Assembly: GCA_013166775.1 (NCBI GenBank)
Contig: JABLTJ010000020.1
Span: 1-62,988 of the forward strand
DNA: 62,988 nt
Origin: Promethearchaeati archaeon
GTDB lineage: Archaea; Asgardarchaeota; Heimdallarchaeia; Heimdallarchaeales; Heimdallarchaeaceae
Direction of reading: 5' to 3'
How positions within the stretch are numbered: the stretch's first letter is position 1; each line of letters opens with the position of its first letter. Position numbers and translations under genes: made by a program. This document shows, piece after piece, positions 35,284 to 44,192 of the stretch. The notes under the pieces were generated by a model. The model was not told the DNA's origin. It ran no database searches and saw only the letters and a program-made list of their open reading frames with translations.

Positions 35284-36696
35284 ATGAGCAAAAAAAAGAA
35301 AATAATCCATCCTTACATTCCGAACTCTGTTCCGGAAATAAAAGCAAAAATGTTAGAAGAGATTGGTGTAAAGAATATAGAATCACTTTATGAAGATATT
35401 CCAGAAAGCCTAAGATTCAAAGAGGAACTGAATTTACCTGAACCCTTTCTTTCCGAATATGCTTTGAAAAGACATGTGGAACAGATTCTGTCAAAGAATC
35501 AAACATGTCAAGAAAATCTTAGTTTTCTAGGTGGAGATTGTTGGCAACATTATGTTCCTGCAATATGTGATGAAATCAACCAACGTTCTGAATTCTTAAC
35601 TGCATATGCCGGAGAACCTTATGAAGATCATGGTAGATTTCAAACCCTTTTCGAATATGCTAGTATGATGGGAGAGCTTCTAGATATGGATGTGGTAAAT
35701 GTACCAACGTATGACTGGGGTCAAGCTGCTAGTACTTCTATAAGAATGGCAGGTAGAATCACAGGTCGTACCGAGATACTGATTTCAGAAACCATATCTC
35801 CAGATAGGCTTTCAATAATCAAAAATTACTGTAAACCAACTATCAAAATTAATACAGTGAAGTATGATCCGAAGACAGGAAAACTTAATCTTGAAGATTT
35901 AGAAGAGAAAATATCATCAAAAACAGCAGGTATCTACTTCGAAAATCCTTCATACTTAGGTTGTATTGAAGATCAAGGCAAAATTATTTCTGATATAGCA
36001 CATTCCCAAGGTGCTTTAAGTCTCGTAGGAATAGATCCAATTTCATTAGGCATATTAGTTCCTCCAAGCAATTACGGCGCAGACATTGTTTGTGGAGATA
36101 TTCAAGCCTTAGGTATGCACATGCAATTTGGTGGTGGACTTGCAGGTTTTATAGCTACAAGAGATGAAGAACGTTTTGTAATGGAATATCCTTCTAGACT
36201 TTTTGGAATTACAAAAACTACTGTAGAAGGAGAACATGGGTTTAGTGATGTCACTTATAATCGAACATCTTTTCATGATAGAATTGAAGGAAAGGAATTT
36301 GTAGGAACTGCATCGGCTTTATGGGGCATTACTGCAGGAGTTTACTTGGCATTGGCAGGTCCTCAAGGAATGCAAGAATTGGGTCAAGTAATTGTGCAAA
36401 AATCTCAATATGCTGTGAAAAGGTTATCTAAGATAAATGGAGTAAAAATACCCTTTGAACAATCTTCATACTTCAAAGAGGTAGTTGTAGATTTCAATGA
36501 CGCTGGTAAATCGGTCAAAGAGATAAACAAGGTTTTACTTGAAAAGAATATTTTTGGTGGAAAAGATATTTCCAACGAGTTTCCTGAATTAGGAAATTGT
36601 GCAGTCTATTGTATAACAGAGATTCATTCCAAAGAGGACATTGATAGACTTACCCATACCTTAGAGGAATACTTGGTTAAGGAGGAGCTACAATGA
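35284..36696 (+). CDS. gcvPA: Glycine decarboxylase P-protein, subunit 1
   Basis: 470 residues from the ATG at 35284, which has GAAGAGG eight bases ahead; a TTG at 35266 would add six residues. It begins with HPYIPNS and has SFLGGDCWQHYVP, ENPSYLG and MQFGGGLAGF, in the pattern of the N-terminal half of P-protein in split systems. With subunit 2 it decarboxylates glycine and loads methylamine on the H-protein. No gcvT or gcvH lies in this window. The start codon of subunit 2 overlaps its stop (ATGA). Confidence 0.92.
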   Translation: MSKKKKIIHPYIPNSVPEIKAKMLEEIGVKNIESLYEDIPESLRFKEELNLPEPFLSEYALKRHVEQILSKNQTCQENLSFLGGDCWQHYVPAICDEINQRSEFLTAYAGEPYEDHGRFQTLFEYASMMGELLDMDVVNVPTYDWGQAASTSIRMAGRITGRTEILISETISPDRLSIIKNYCKPTIKINTVKYDPKTGKLNLEDLEEKISSKTAGIYFENPSYLGCIEDQGKIISDIAHSQGALSLVGIDPISLGILVPPSNYGADIVCGDIQALGMHMQFGGGLAGFIATRDEERFVMEYPSRLFGITKTTVEGEHGFSDVTYNRTSFHDRIEGKEFVGTASALWGITAGVYLALAGPQGMQELGQVIVQKSQYAVKRLSKINGVKIPFEQSSYFKEVVVDFNDAGKSVKEINKVLLEKNIFGGKDISNEFPELGNCAVYCITEIHSKEDIDRLTHTLEEYLVKEELQ

Positions 36697-38243
36697 ATAA
36701 GAAGACCAAAGTAAGAAACTTCCATCAAGCAAAATGGGATGAGCCAGTAATTTATGAACTAAGTAACAAAGGAGAAAGGGGAATTCTATTTCCGGAAATT
36801 GAGAAAGAGATTGAGGAAATTATTGGTGATGGAATATCTAGACTTCCTGAAAACATGATAAGAAAACAACCACCTAATCTACCAGAGCTTTCTCAAATGC
36901 GAGTCCTTAAACACTATCTGCGACTATCCCAACAAACTCTTGGAGCTGATTTGAACGTTGATATTGGTCAAGGAACATGTACAATGAAATATAGTCCTAA
37001 AATAAACGAAGAATTTGCAAAATCTCCAAAGGTGACAGAACTTCATCCATCGCAAGACGAAAGAACTGTTCAAGGGATATTAGAAATAATCTACAATTTG
37101 GATTTATTTCTCAGAGAGATATCAGGATTGGATAAGTTTACACTTCAACCTGGGGGTGGTAGTCAAGCAATATTTGCAATGGCATCTATTATTCATGCCT
37201 TCCATGAATCTAACGGTGATTCAGAAAAAAGGGATGAGATAATTTCAACAATGTTTTCTCATCCATCAGATGCTGCTGCACCCACAGTAAAAGGTTACAA
37301 AGTTATCAATATCTATCCAAATGAAGATGGGTTACCAGATGTTGAAGCACTAAAAAAAGCTGTCTCCAATAGAACAGCAGGATTATTAATTACTAATCCA
37401 GAAGATACAGGAATCTTTAATCCTAAGATAAAAGAATTTACTCAAATTGTTCACGATGCCGGAGGTATCTGTGGTTATGACCAAGCAAATGCTAATGGTA
37501 TTCTGGGAATTACTAGAGCGAAAGAAGCTGATTTTGATCTTTGTTTCTTTAATCTACATAAAACCTTTTCTTCTCCCCACGGTTGTGGTGGTCCAGCTAC
37601 AGGAGCCCTTGGTGTAACTAAAGAACTCATAAAATTTCTACCCGTACCTTTAGTTGAATATGATAATGAAAAATTTTATTTTAATTATGATGTACCCAAG
37701 AGCATAGGTAAAGTAAGAGCTTTTTATGGAGTAATCCCAGCAATTCTGAAAGCATATTCTTGGATTATGAGTTTAGGTAGCGAAGGATTAAAAGAAGTAT
37801 CTCAAATTGCTGTTCTCAATAATAATTATCTCCTAAAGAAAATATTGGAAATACGGGGAGCAAATGCTCCATATGCTAGAGGGAGGCATCGAATCGAACA
37901 AGTTCGTTATAGCTGGAATAAACTTTACGAGGATACAGGTGTGACAACGGAGGACGTTACTTGTCGTATGGTTGATTTTGGTTTTCACATGTGGTCTAGC
38001 CACCACCCATTTATTGTCCCCCAACCTTTTACTCTTGAACCAACTGAATCCTACTCTAAAGCTGAACTAGATGAATATATTGCTGGATTAAAGAAAGTTG
38101 TTGAAGAAGCATACGATAATCCAGAAATAGTTAAGAATGCACCCCACAGAAGCGTTGTACATAAACTGAAAACGGATACATTAGATGACCCAGAGAGATG
38201 GGCTATTACTTGGCGAGCATATTTGAAGAAAAATAAAAAATAA
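36693..38243 (+). CDS. gcvPB: Glycine decarboxylase P-protein, subunit 2
   Basis: 516 residues. The PLP lysine lies in NLHKTFSSPHGCGGPATG, and GFHMWSSHHPFIVPQPFTLE near residue 430 is typical of the C-terminal half. FTLQPGGGSQ and MFSHPSDAAAP fit the family. It is the PLP-binding partner of subunit 1, with an ATGA start/stop overlap ensuring equal synthesis. The pair joins the glycine cleavage or reverse glycine-synthesis route with serine hydroxymethyltransferase and FolD, encoded 20 kb away. Confidence 0.94.
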   Translation: MNKKTKVRNFHQAKWDEPVIYELSNKGERGILFPEIEKEIEEIIGDGISRLPENMIRKQPPNLPELSQMRVLKHYLRLSQQTLGADLNVDIGQGTCTMKYSPKINEEFAKSPKVTELHPSQDERTVQGILEIIYNLDLFLREISGLDKFTLQPGGGSQAIFAMASIIHAFHESNGDSEKRDEIISTMFSHPSDAAAPTVKGYKVINIYPNEDGLPDVEALKKAVSNRTAGLLITNPEDTGIFNPKIKEFTQIVHDAGGICGYDQANANGILGITRAKEADFDLCFFNLHKTFSSPHGCGGPATGALGVTKELIKFLPVPLVEYDNEKFYFNYDVPKSIGKVRAFYGVIPAILKAYSWIMSLGSEGLKEVSQIAVLNNNYLLKKILEIRGANAPYARGRHRIEQVRYSWNKLYEDTGVTTEDVTCRMVDFGFHMWSSHHPFIVPQPFTLEPTESYSKAELDEYIAGLKKVVEEAYDNPEIVKNAPHRSVVHKLKTDTLDDPERWAITWRAYLKKNKK

Positions 38244-38266
38244 TAACTGCACAAAGAGGAATAAAT

Positions 38267-39382
38267 ATGAAAAGAATAGGTTTAATAGTTAATCCTATTG
38301 CTGGAATGGGAGGCAAAGTTGGACTCAAAGGAACAGATGGTTCAGCTATTTTAACAAAAGCAAAATGTATGGGGGCAGAACCAGAATCATCAAAACGTGC
38401 AGTAAAAACATTAGAAAGAATTGTTTCTCTTAAAGATGAAATCGAGTTAATTACATATCCAAGTGAAATGGGTGAAAATGCAGCTAAACAATGTGGTTTT
38501 GTTCCTAAAGTAATTGGAACAATAAGAGAAGGAAGGACTACTAGTGACGATACTCAACAAGCAGCCAAAGATTTATGTAAACATAAAATTGATCTTCTGC
38601 TTTTCGCTGGAGGTGATGGAACAGCGAGAGACATTTACACATCGATAGGGGATGAACTTATTGTATTAGGGATTCCAACGGGTGTTAAAATGCATTCTGC
38701 AGTTTTTGCAAGTAATCCAATGAGAGCTGGAGATTTAGCGTTGTTATATCTTCAAGGAAAGGTAAAAGAAGTAAAAGAAGTTGAGGTTATGGATATAGAT
38801 GAGGAAGCATATAGAACAGGAGCAGTTTCCGCAGAATTATATGGTTACCTAAAAATCCCTTTTGAGAGAAGATATGTTAGAGGAATGAAAGCAGGAAGCT
38901 CACCAGATGAAAAATATGCTCAAGAAGCAATTGCTCAAGAAATTATAGATAATATGGAAGAGGATTGTTTCTATATCATTGGACCTGGTACAACACCTAG
39001 ATCAATCATGAAAAAATTGAAACTTGATAATACATTGCTAGGCGTAGATCTCATTTATGGTAAAGAACTCATAGAAAAAGATCTTAACGAAAAAAAACTA
39101 CTAAAGCATATTAAGGATAATAATGTAAAGTTGATTATAACTCCTATTGGAGGACAAGGTTTCTTATTTGGAAGAGGCAACCAACAGTTGAGCCCAGATG
39201 TGATTAAGGAAATAGGAGTAGACAATATCATTGTCATTGCTACAGTTCAAAAGATTAATTCACTAAATGGTCAACCATTTCTCGTAGATACCGGTGATAG
39301 AGAACTGGATGATTCCTTGAGTGGTCATGTTATTGTAGTAACTGGATATCGTGAAAAGATAGTATACAGAATAGATTCGTGA
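38267..39382 (+). CDS. ATP-NAD-kinase-like protein, COG3199 type
   Basis: 371 residues. The N-terminus MKRIGLIVNPIAGMGGKVG and FAGGDGTARDIYTSI near residue 105 are kinase-fold nucleotide motifs of the NAD kinase/diacylglycerol kinase superfamily, and the extra C-terminal domain (FYIIGPGTTPRSIMKKL, LIITPIGGQGFLFGRGNQQ) is that of COG3199, also seen next to acetoin genes as AcoX. Canonical NAD kinase is encoded separately at 53469-54323, so this one probably acts on a different molecule. It ends the dehydrogenase/P-protein cluster 23 bases after gcvPB. Confidence 0.85.
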   Translation: MKRIGLIVNPIAGMGGKVGLKGTDGSAILTKAKCMGAEPESSKRAVKTLERIVSLKDEIELITYPSEMGENAAKQCGFVPKVIGTIREGRTTSDDTQQAAKDLCKHKIDLLLFAGGDGTARDIYTSIGDELIVLGIPTGVKMHSAVFASNPMRAGDLALLYLQGKVKEVKEVEVMDIDEEAYRTGAVSAELYGYLKIPFERRYVRGMKAGSSPDEKYAQEAIAQEIIDNMEEDCFYIIGPGTTPRSIMKKLKLDNTLLGVDLIYGKELIEKDLNEKKLLKHIKDNNVKLIITPIGGQGFLFGRGNQQLSPDVIKEIGVDNIIVIATVQKINSLNGQPFLVDTGDRELDDSLSGHVIVVTGYREKIVYRIDS

Positions 39383-39483
39383 AAAAATCATTATATTTGA
39401 GTAAAAAAAAGGGAAAAACATAGAAAAAACACGTTTACAAGCCTCAAAATACCAAATATCTGTGTCTCAAATGATTTTATGAG

Positions 39484-39491
39484 TTTATATA
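39484..39491 (+). promoter_or_regulatory. TATA box of a leaderless gene
   Basis: tttatata centred 28 bases before the ATG at 39516, with no Shine-Dalgarno sequence. Transcription would start at or next to the A of the start codon. Confidence 0.55.
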
Positions 39492-39515
39492 TTAATCTCT
39501 GGTTAATATAATAGA

Positions 39516-40466
39516 ATGTCCCGTTATGCGACTTTGCTATTGTTATTAAAACACATGGGATACATTAACGGGAGAGTCCAGTTTCAAAAATTAACCTTTC
39601 TTTTGGAAAAAAATTATCACATTAACACCGAGTATGATTTTATTCCCTTCAAGTTTGGTCCATATTGTCAAGCAGTTCAGGAGGACATTCAGCATTTAAT
39701 CAACTATGGATATATCGAACACGAAGAAGTGGAAAAAACAGGTGGAGAATTACTTCATCGTTATCAGATTACAGAACATGGTGAGCAATATCTCTTAGAA
39801 AATGATTTTGGAGAGATATATGACCAAGTAATTCAAGATTTGTGCTATGATTTCAAAAATTATAGTATTAGACAGCTTGTTGAATACGTTTACGAAAACT
39901 ATCCAGAATATATAATTCACTCTGAGGTCAGAAGTCAATATTATCACCCTAAACCTAAACAAGAAGATTTTACATCTGCGGATAAGCTTCTTGATAGAAA
40001 ACCCATCATCACCCCATCCTTTGTCAAGTGGTTGGATGAAGAGATTAAAATCACAACAAAGAGATTGGAAGTTTCTGAAGTGCCAAATGAGCATAAAGCT
40101 GATGAGATGGAATTAGACGAGTTAGTCTCAGAAATGCTTGATATTGCATATGAAGATATTGCTACCAAAGCCCAAGAAATTTCAACTAAAATTATGTTAG
40201 AAGATTACAGTGAATCTGGAGATATTAATAATAAAATCTATTTTATACTTGAAATTCTTGAAAATCTACTTGGAGTGCTTGCGGAAAAGGATATTATTGG
40301 AATATATACAGAATTTGCAAACACGAAAACCAATATACAAATGCTTGATGAGTTAATAGCGCTTCATCGAACTTCTCTAAAATCCGATCTAGTCAGATTT
40401 TTGTTTGAATTCATAGAGGATGTAGGCTTTTTCTTGGATAGTATAGATAGAATAATCTCACTATAG
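39516..40466 (+). CDS. DUF4065/YwgA-like winged-helix protein with helical C-terminus
   Basis: 316 residues. The first 115 residues resemble the Panacea/DUF4065-YwgA group: RVQFQKLTFLLEKN, YDFIPFKFGPYC and a following winged helix (LINYGYIEHEE, YQITEHGEQYL). Those domains often occur in antitoxin-like or regulatory proteins. The second half (about 180-316) is acidic and helical and may form a bundle; I recognise no family there. It stands alone, with its own TATA box, and is convergent with the pyruvate phosphate dikinase gene. No toxin is adjacent. Confidence 0.6.
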   Translation: MSRYATLLLLLKHMGYINGRVQFQKLTFLLEKNYHINTEYDFIPFKFGPYCQAVQEDIQHLINYGYIEHEEVEKTGGELLHRYQITEHGEQYLLENDFGEIYDQVIQDLCYDFKNYSIRQLVEYVYENYPEYIIHSEVRSQYYHPKPKQEDFTSADKLLDRKPIITPSFVKWLDEEIKITTKRLEVSEVPNEHKADEMELDELVSEMLDIAYEDIATKAQEISTKIMLEDYSESGDINNKIYFILEILENLLGVLAEKDIIGIYTEFANTKTNIQMLDELIALHRTSLKSDLVRFLFEFIEDVGFFLDSIDRIISL

Positions 40467-40509
40467 ATAAGTTATATTATATTAAAAAAAGAAGAAAAAA
40501 TAAATGTGT

Positions 40510-43215
40510 TTATTTGTTTTTCAACGTAGCATGTGCAGCTGCGAGTCTAGCAATGGGTACTCTAAAGGGACTACAAGAAACATAATCTAAGCCAATTCTG
40601 TAACAAAAATCAATAGATTTGGGATCCCCGCCCTGCTCACCACAAATTCCAACCTCTAACTTTGGATTTGCTTCTTTACCTTCATCCACGCACAGTTTCA
40701 TTAATCTTCCAACACCCTCTTCTTCAATCGAAACGAATGGATCGGTTTCCAAAATACCTTTATCCATATAATTTGAAATAAATGGTCCAGCATCATCTCT
40801 GCTAAAACCAAGAGTCATTTGATGTAAATCATTTGTTCCAAAACTGAAGAATTCAGCACCATTTTCTCCACCTGCGATTTCCCTGCTAGTTAAAGCAGCT
40901 CGAGGTACTTCGATCATTGTTCCTATGAGATACTTGAATTGTAAATTCTCTTCTTCCATGACTTCTTTTGCTACACGATCAATTATAGTTTTTTGATTTT
41001 GAAATTCCTTATTAAAACCAACAAGAGGAACCATCACTTCAGGATATACTTTTTTTCCTTTCTTAAGAACGTTAGTAGCTGCCTTGAATATTGCTCGAGA
41101 TTGCATTTCAGTTACAACAGGCATGGTAATTCCAAGCCTGCATCCTCTTAAACCTAACATTGGATTCTGTTCTTTCATGTCTCTTACAACATCGAGCATA
41201 TTGTATTGCTCTTTTAATTCTTCATCGGTTTTTCCTTTCAGTTTTTCTTCATAGATTTCAATAAGAAGTTCTTCTTCACTTGGTAGAAACTCATGTAACG
41301 GGGGATCAATTAACCTTATTATAACGGGCAAGCCTCCTGAAACATCAAACAATCCTTCAAAATCTTCTCGTTGGATTGGTTCAAGTTGGTCAACATAATG
41401 CTTTCGTTCACTTTCGTCTTTAGCTAAAATCATTCCTCTAACTAAATCTAGATTATCGAAAAACATATGTTCTGTTCTACAAAGACCAATCCCTTTTGCT
41501 CCAAAATCTAGAGCTTTTTCAAATTGATCAGGCTTATCAGCATTTGCTCTAACACCAATTTTTGCAGTAGTATCGCACCAATTAAGTATAGTAATGATTG
41601 AATCTGGAAGTTGTGCAGGTCTTGTTGGAAGTTTATCTGCATAGATAAATCCATCCTCACCATCAATTGTTATCCAATCTCCTTCTTTAACGGTGATTCC
41701 ATTTGCAGTCATTTCACGTTTCTCAGCATCAATAGATATTCCGCCGTTTTCACTGCCTACAATACAAGCTTTTCCTATTTGACGTGCTACAATTGCTGCA
41801 TGACTTGTAAGACCACCTTTCATTGTTAGTATTCCATTACTTGCAGCCATTCCATGAAAATCTTCAGGTGTTGTTTCAACCCTAACCAAGATTACGTCTT
41901 GATTTTTGTTTGCATATTCTTCTGCTTTATCTGCATCAAATATTGCAATACCTGTAGCTGCTGCTGCACCTGCTGCTAGCCCAGAACCAAGTGATTTGTC
42001 TTTAAGAGATTCTTTTACTTGTTTTATTGGAGCATTTGGATTAATCTGTGACCAATCAACTGATGGAAATAAGGCGTTTTCAACATCACTAGGTTCTATT
42101 CTAAGAATCGCCTCTTCTTTGCTTATCAACTCTTCTTCTACAAAATCATAAGCTATTTGTCCAGCAGCTATCCCTGTTCTTTTCCCATTTCTTGTTTGAA
42201 GCATGTAAAGCTTCCCTTGTTGAATCGTGAACTCCATATCTTGCATATCACGGTATCTTTGTTCTAATAATTCTGAAATCGCTGCAAGTTCTTCATATAG
42301 CTTAGGCATGCTTTCTTTTAGGGTTTCAATAGAGATTGGGGTTCGAATTCCTGCTACAACATCTTCCCCTTGAGCATTTACCAGATATTCACCATATAAG
42401 TGCTTATCACCTGTTGATGGATTTCTTGTAAAAGCTACTCCAGTTGCAGAAGTTTCTCCAAGATTTCCGTAAACCATTGTCATAACATTAACAGCTGTTC
42501 CTAAATCATGCGAAATGTTTTGGTAATTTCTATAGTCAATTGCCCTTTTAGTATTCCAGCTTCCAAAAACCGCTCGAATTGAATCATCTAATTGCTTCCT
42601 AGGATCTTGTGGAAAATCTTCACCCAAATGTTCCTTGTATAGTTGTTTGAATTTTTGAATTAATTGTTTCAATTCTTTAGCTGGTACATCTGTATCAGAT
42701 TCTACACCTAGTTTTTCCTTTAATAGCACAAATTCTTTCTCAAAATACTCTTTACTGACTCCTTTTACTACATCAGCATACATATAGATGAATCTTCTAT
42801 ACGAATCGTAAGCAAATCTAGAATCATTTGATGCTCTAGCTAATCCTTCAACCGAAGAATCATTCAAACCTAGATTTAGAACGGTATCCATCATTCCTGG
42901 CATGGAAATAACTGCACCGCTTCTTACGGAAACTAGAAGTGGGTCATTGTTATCTCCAAGTTTTTTCCCCATGAATTCTTCTAATTCTTGTAATACATGA
43001 TCAATTTGTTCTGATAAACCATCAGGATAAGTTTCATTCTTTTCCAAAAAATGAATACATGCTTTAGTTGAAATCACAAAACCAGGAGGAACCGGTAAGC
43101 CTAAATTAATCATCTCAGCAAGATTTGCACCTTTACCACCAAGTAAAGGTTTCATATCTGCTTTTCCTTCACTTAAATCCTTACTAAAGAATTTATAGAC
43201 ATATTTTTCTATCAT
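40510..43215 (-). CDS. ppdK: Pyruvate, phosphate dikinase
   Basis: 901 residues, full length. ATP-grasp domain with LLGGKGANLAEM and SVRSGAVISMPGMMDTVLN, phosphohistidine in GGLTSHAAIVARQIGKACIVG-like segment (His near residue 465), and a TIM barrel with LCRTEHMF and the catalytic Cys in DYVSCSPFRVP near the end. It interconverts pyruvate, ATP and phosphate with PEP, AMP and pyrophosphate; in archaea it may serve glycolysis or gluconeogenesis. I chose the ATG at 43215 rather than the TTG directly before it. Single-gene unit between convergent and divergent neighbours. Confidence 0.96.
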   Translation of the reverse strand: MIEKYVYKFFSKDLSEGKADMKPLLGGKGANLAEMINLGLPVPPGFVISTKACIHFLEKNETYPDGLSEQIDHVLQELEEFMGKKLGDNNDPLLVSVRSGAVISMPGMMDTVLNLGLNDSSVEGLARASNDSRFAYDSYRRFIYMYADVVKGVSKEYFEKEFVLLKEKLGVESDTDVPAKELKQLIQKFKQLYKEHLGEDFPQDPRKQLDDSIRAVFGSWNTKRAIDYRNYQNISHDLGTAVNVMTMVYGNLGETSATGVAFTRNPSTGDKHLYGEYLVNAQGEDVVAGIRTPISIETLKESMPKLYEELAAISELLEQRYRDMQDMEFTIQQGKLYMLQTRNGKRTGIAAGQIAYDFVEEELISKEEAILRIEPSDVENALFPSVDWSQINPNAPIKQVKESLKDKSLGSGLAAGAAAATGIAIFDADKAEEYANKNQDVILVRVETTPEDFHGMAASNGILTMKGGLTSHAAIVARQIGKACIVGSENGGISIDAEKREMTANGITVKEGDWITIDGEDGFIYADKLPTRPAQLPDSIITILNWCDTTAKIGVRANADKPDQFEKALDFGAKGIGLCRTEHMFFDNLDLVRGMILAKDESERKHYVDQLEPIQREDFEGLFDVSGGLPVIIRLIDPPLHEFLPSEEELLIEIYEEKLKGKTDEELKEQYNMLDVVRDMKEQNPMLGLRGCRLGITMPVVTEMQSRAIFKAATNVLKKGKKVYPEVMVPLVGFNKEFQNQKTIIDRVAKEVMEEENLQFKYLIGTMIEVPRAALTSREIAGGENGAEFFSFGTNDLHQMTLGFSRDDAGPFISNYMDKGILETDPFVSIEEEGVGRLMKLCVDEGKEANPKLEVGICGEQGGDPKSIDFCYRIGLDYVSCSPFRVPIARLAAAHATLKNK

Positions 43216-43324
43216 CAATTAACACCTACAATCCATTCAATCAAAATGAAATTTTTAAGGTTATGTTTTAACAAAATTTATTTTCAAAGATAAAGTTTAA
43301 CAAACAGAAGAAGTAATTTTTTTT

Positions 43325-44134
43325 GTGAAAGATAAATTAATTTTACTAACAAATGATGATGGTATTAAATCTCAAGGTCTTTATTCATTAAAGAAGCATC
43401 TCAACAGAATCTGTAAAGTAGAGTGTTTTGCTCCAACTGAACCTAGTTCAGCTGTCTCCAAAGCTCTTACATTTCATAAGCCCATTCGTTTTTACTCCTT
43501 TAACTTTGAGGACGGTACTACAGGATACAGTACTACAGGTTCTCCCGCAGATAATGTTTTGGTTGGTCTCCACGTTTTGAAAAGAAAACCAGATATCGTA
43601 GTAAGTGGGATTAATTATGGAGATAATTCATCAATTCATTCTATTCTTACAAGCGGAACATGTGCTGCAGCTTTTGAAGCAGCTTTTAACAACGTTCCTG
43701 CTATCGCATTTTCAGCTGATGTTTCTGATGATGCACAATTAATTGATCAAAGAGGTATTGATTTTGATCATTTTGCACAGATATCCAAGGAGATTGTTGA
43801 ACTAACATTGGAATTGGATTGGCCAAAAGATTTAGCTTTTCTCAATGTGAATTATCCCACAGAAATCACTGATGAAACCAAGGTATATGTGACAGAACCA
43901 ACAGTTTACAAATACGATAATTATATGGTTGAAAAGAAGGATCCCAGAAAACTAACATATCTTTGGCTTTGGGGTGAAAGAAAGAAAACGTTTCCTGAAA
44001 ACACTGATTCCTGGGCTGTCATTCATAAAAAAGGTATAAGTATATCTCCAATAGCTTTCAATCTTCATGAAAAAACAGATCAGTCATTAAAACTAGCAAA
44101 AACAGTTCAAAAACACATTAAAATAGATTTGTAG
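43325..44134 (+). CDS. surE: SurE-type 5'-nucleotidase
   Basis: 269 residues from a GTG start. LLTNDDGIKSQGL at the N-terminus holds the metal-binding Asp pair, with PSSAVSKALT, GSPADNVLVGL, VSGINYGDN and SGTCAAAFEA completing the active site. SurE removes phosphate from nucleoside monophosphates. The gene is divergent from ppdK. Confidence 0.94.
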   Translation: MKDKLILLTNDDGIKSQGLYSLKKHLNRICKVECFAPTEPSSAVSKALTFHKPIRFYSFNFEDGTTGYSTTGSPADNVLVGLHVLKRKPDIVVSGINYGDNSSIHSILTSGTCAAAFEAAFNNVPAIAFSADVSDDAQLIDQRGIDFDHFAQISKEIVELTLELDWPKDLAFLNVNYPTEITDETKVYVTEPTVYKYDNYMVEKKDPRKLTYLWLWGERKKTFPENTDSWAVIHKKGISISPIAFNLHEKTDQSLKLAKTVQKHIKIDL

Positions 44135-44161
44135 TTATGTTTAGCGTTGTCTTTATACTCC

Positions 44162-44169
44162 TTTATATA
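44162..44169 (+). promoter_or_regulatory. TATA box of the helicase-like gene
   Basis: tttatata lies 24-31 bases ahead of the TTG at 44193. It supports this unusual start codon and a leaderless message; an ATG at 44181 is followed by a stop after three codons. Confidence 0.5.
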
Positions 44170-44192
44170 CTAATATCCATATGAAAAAGTGA

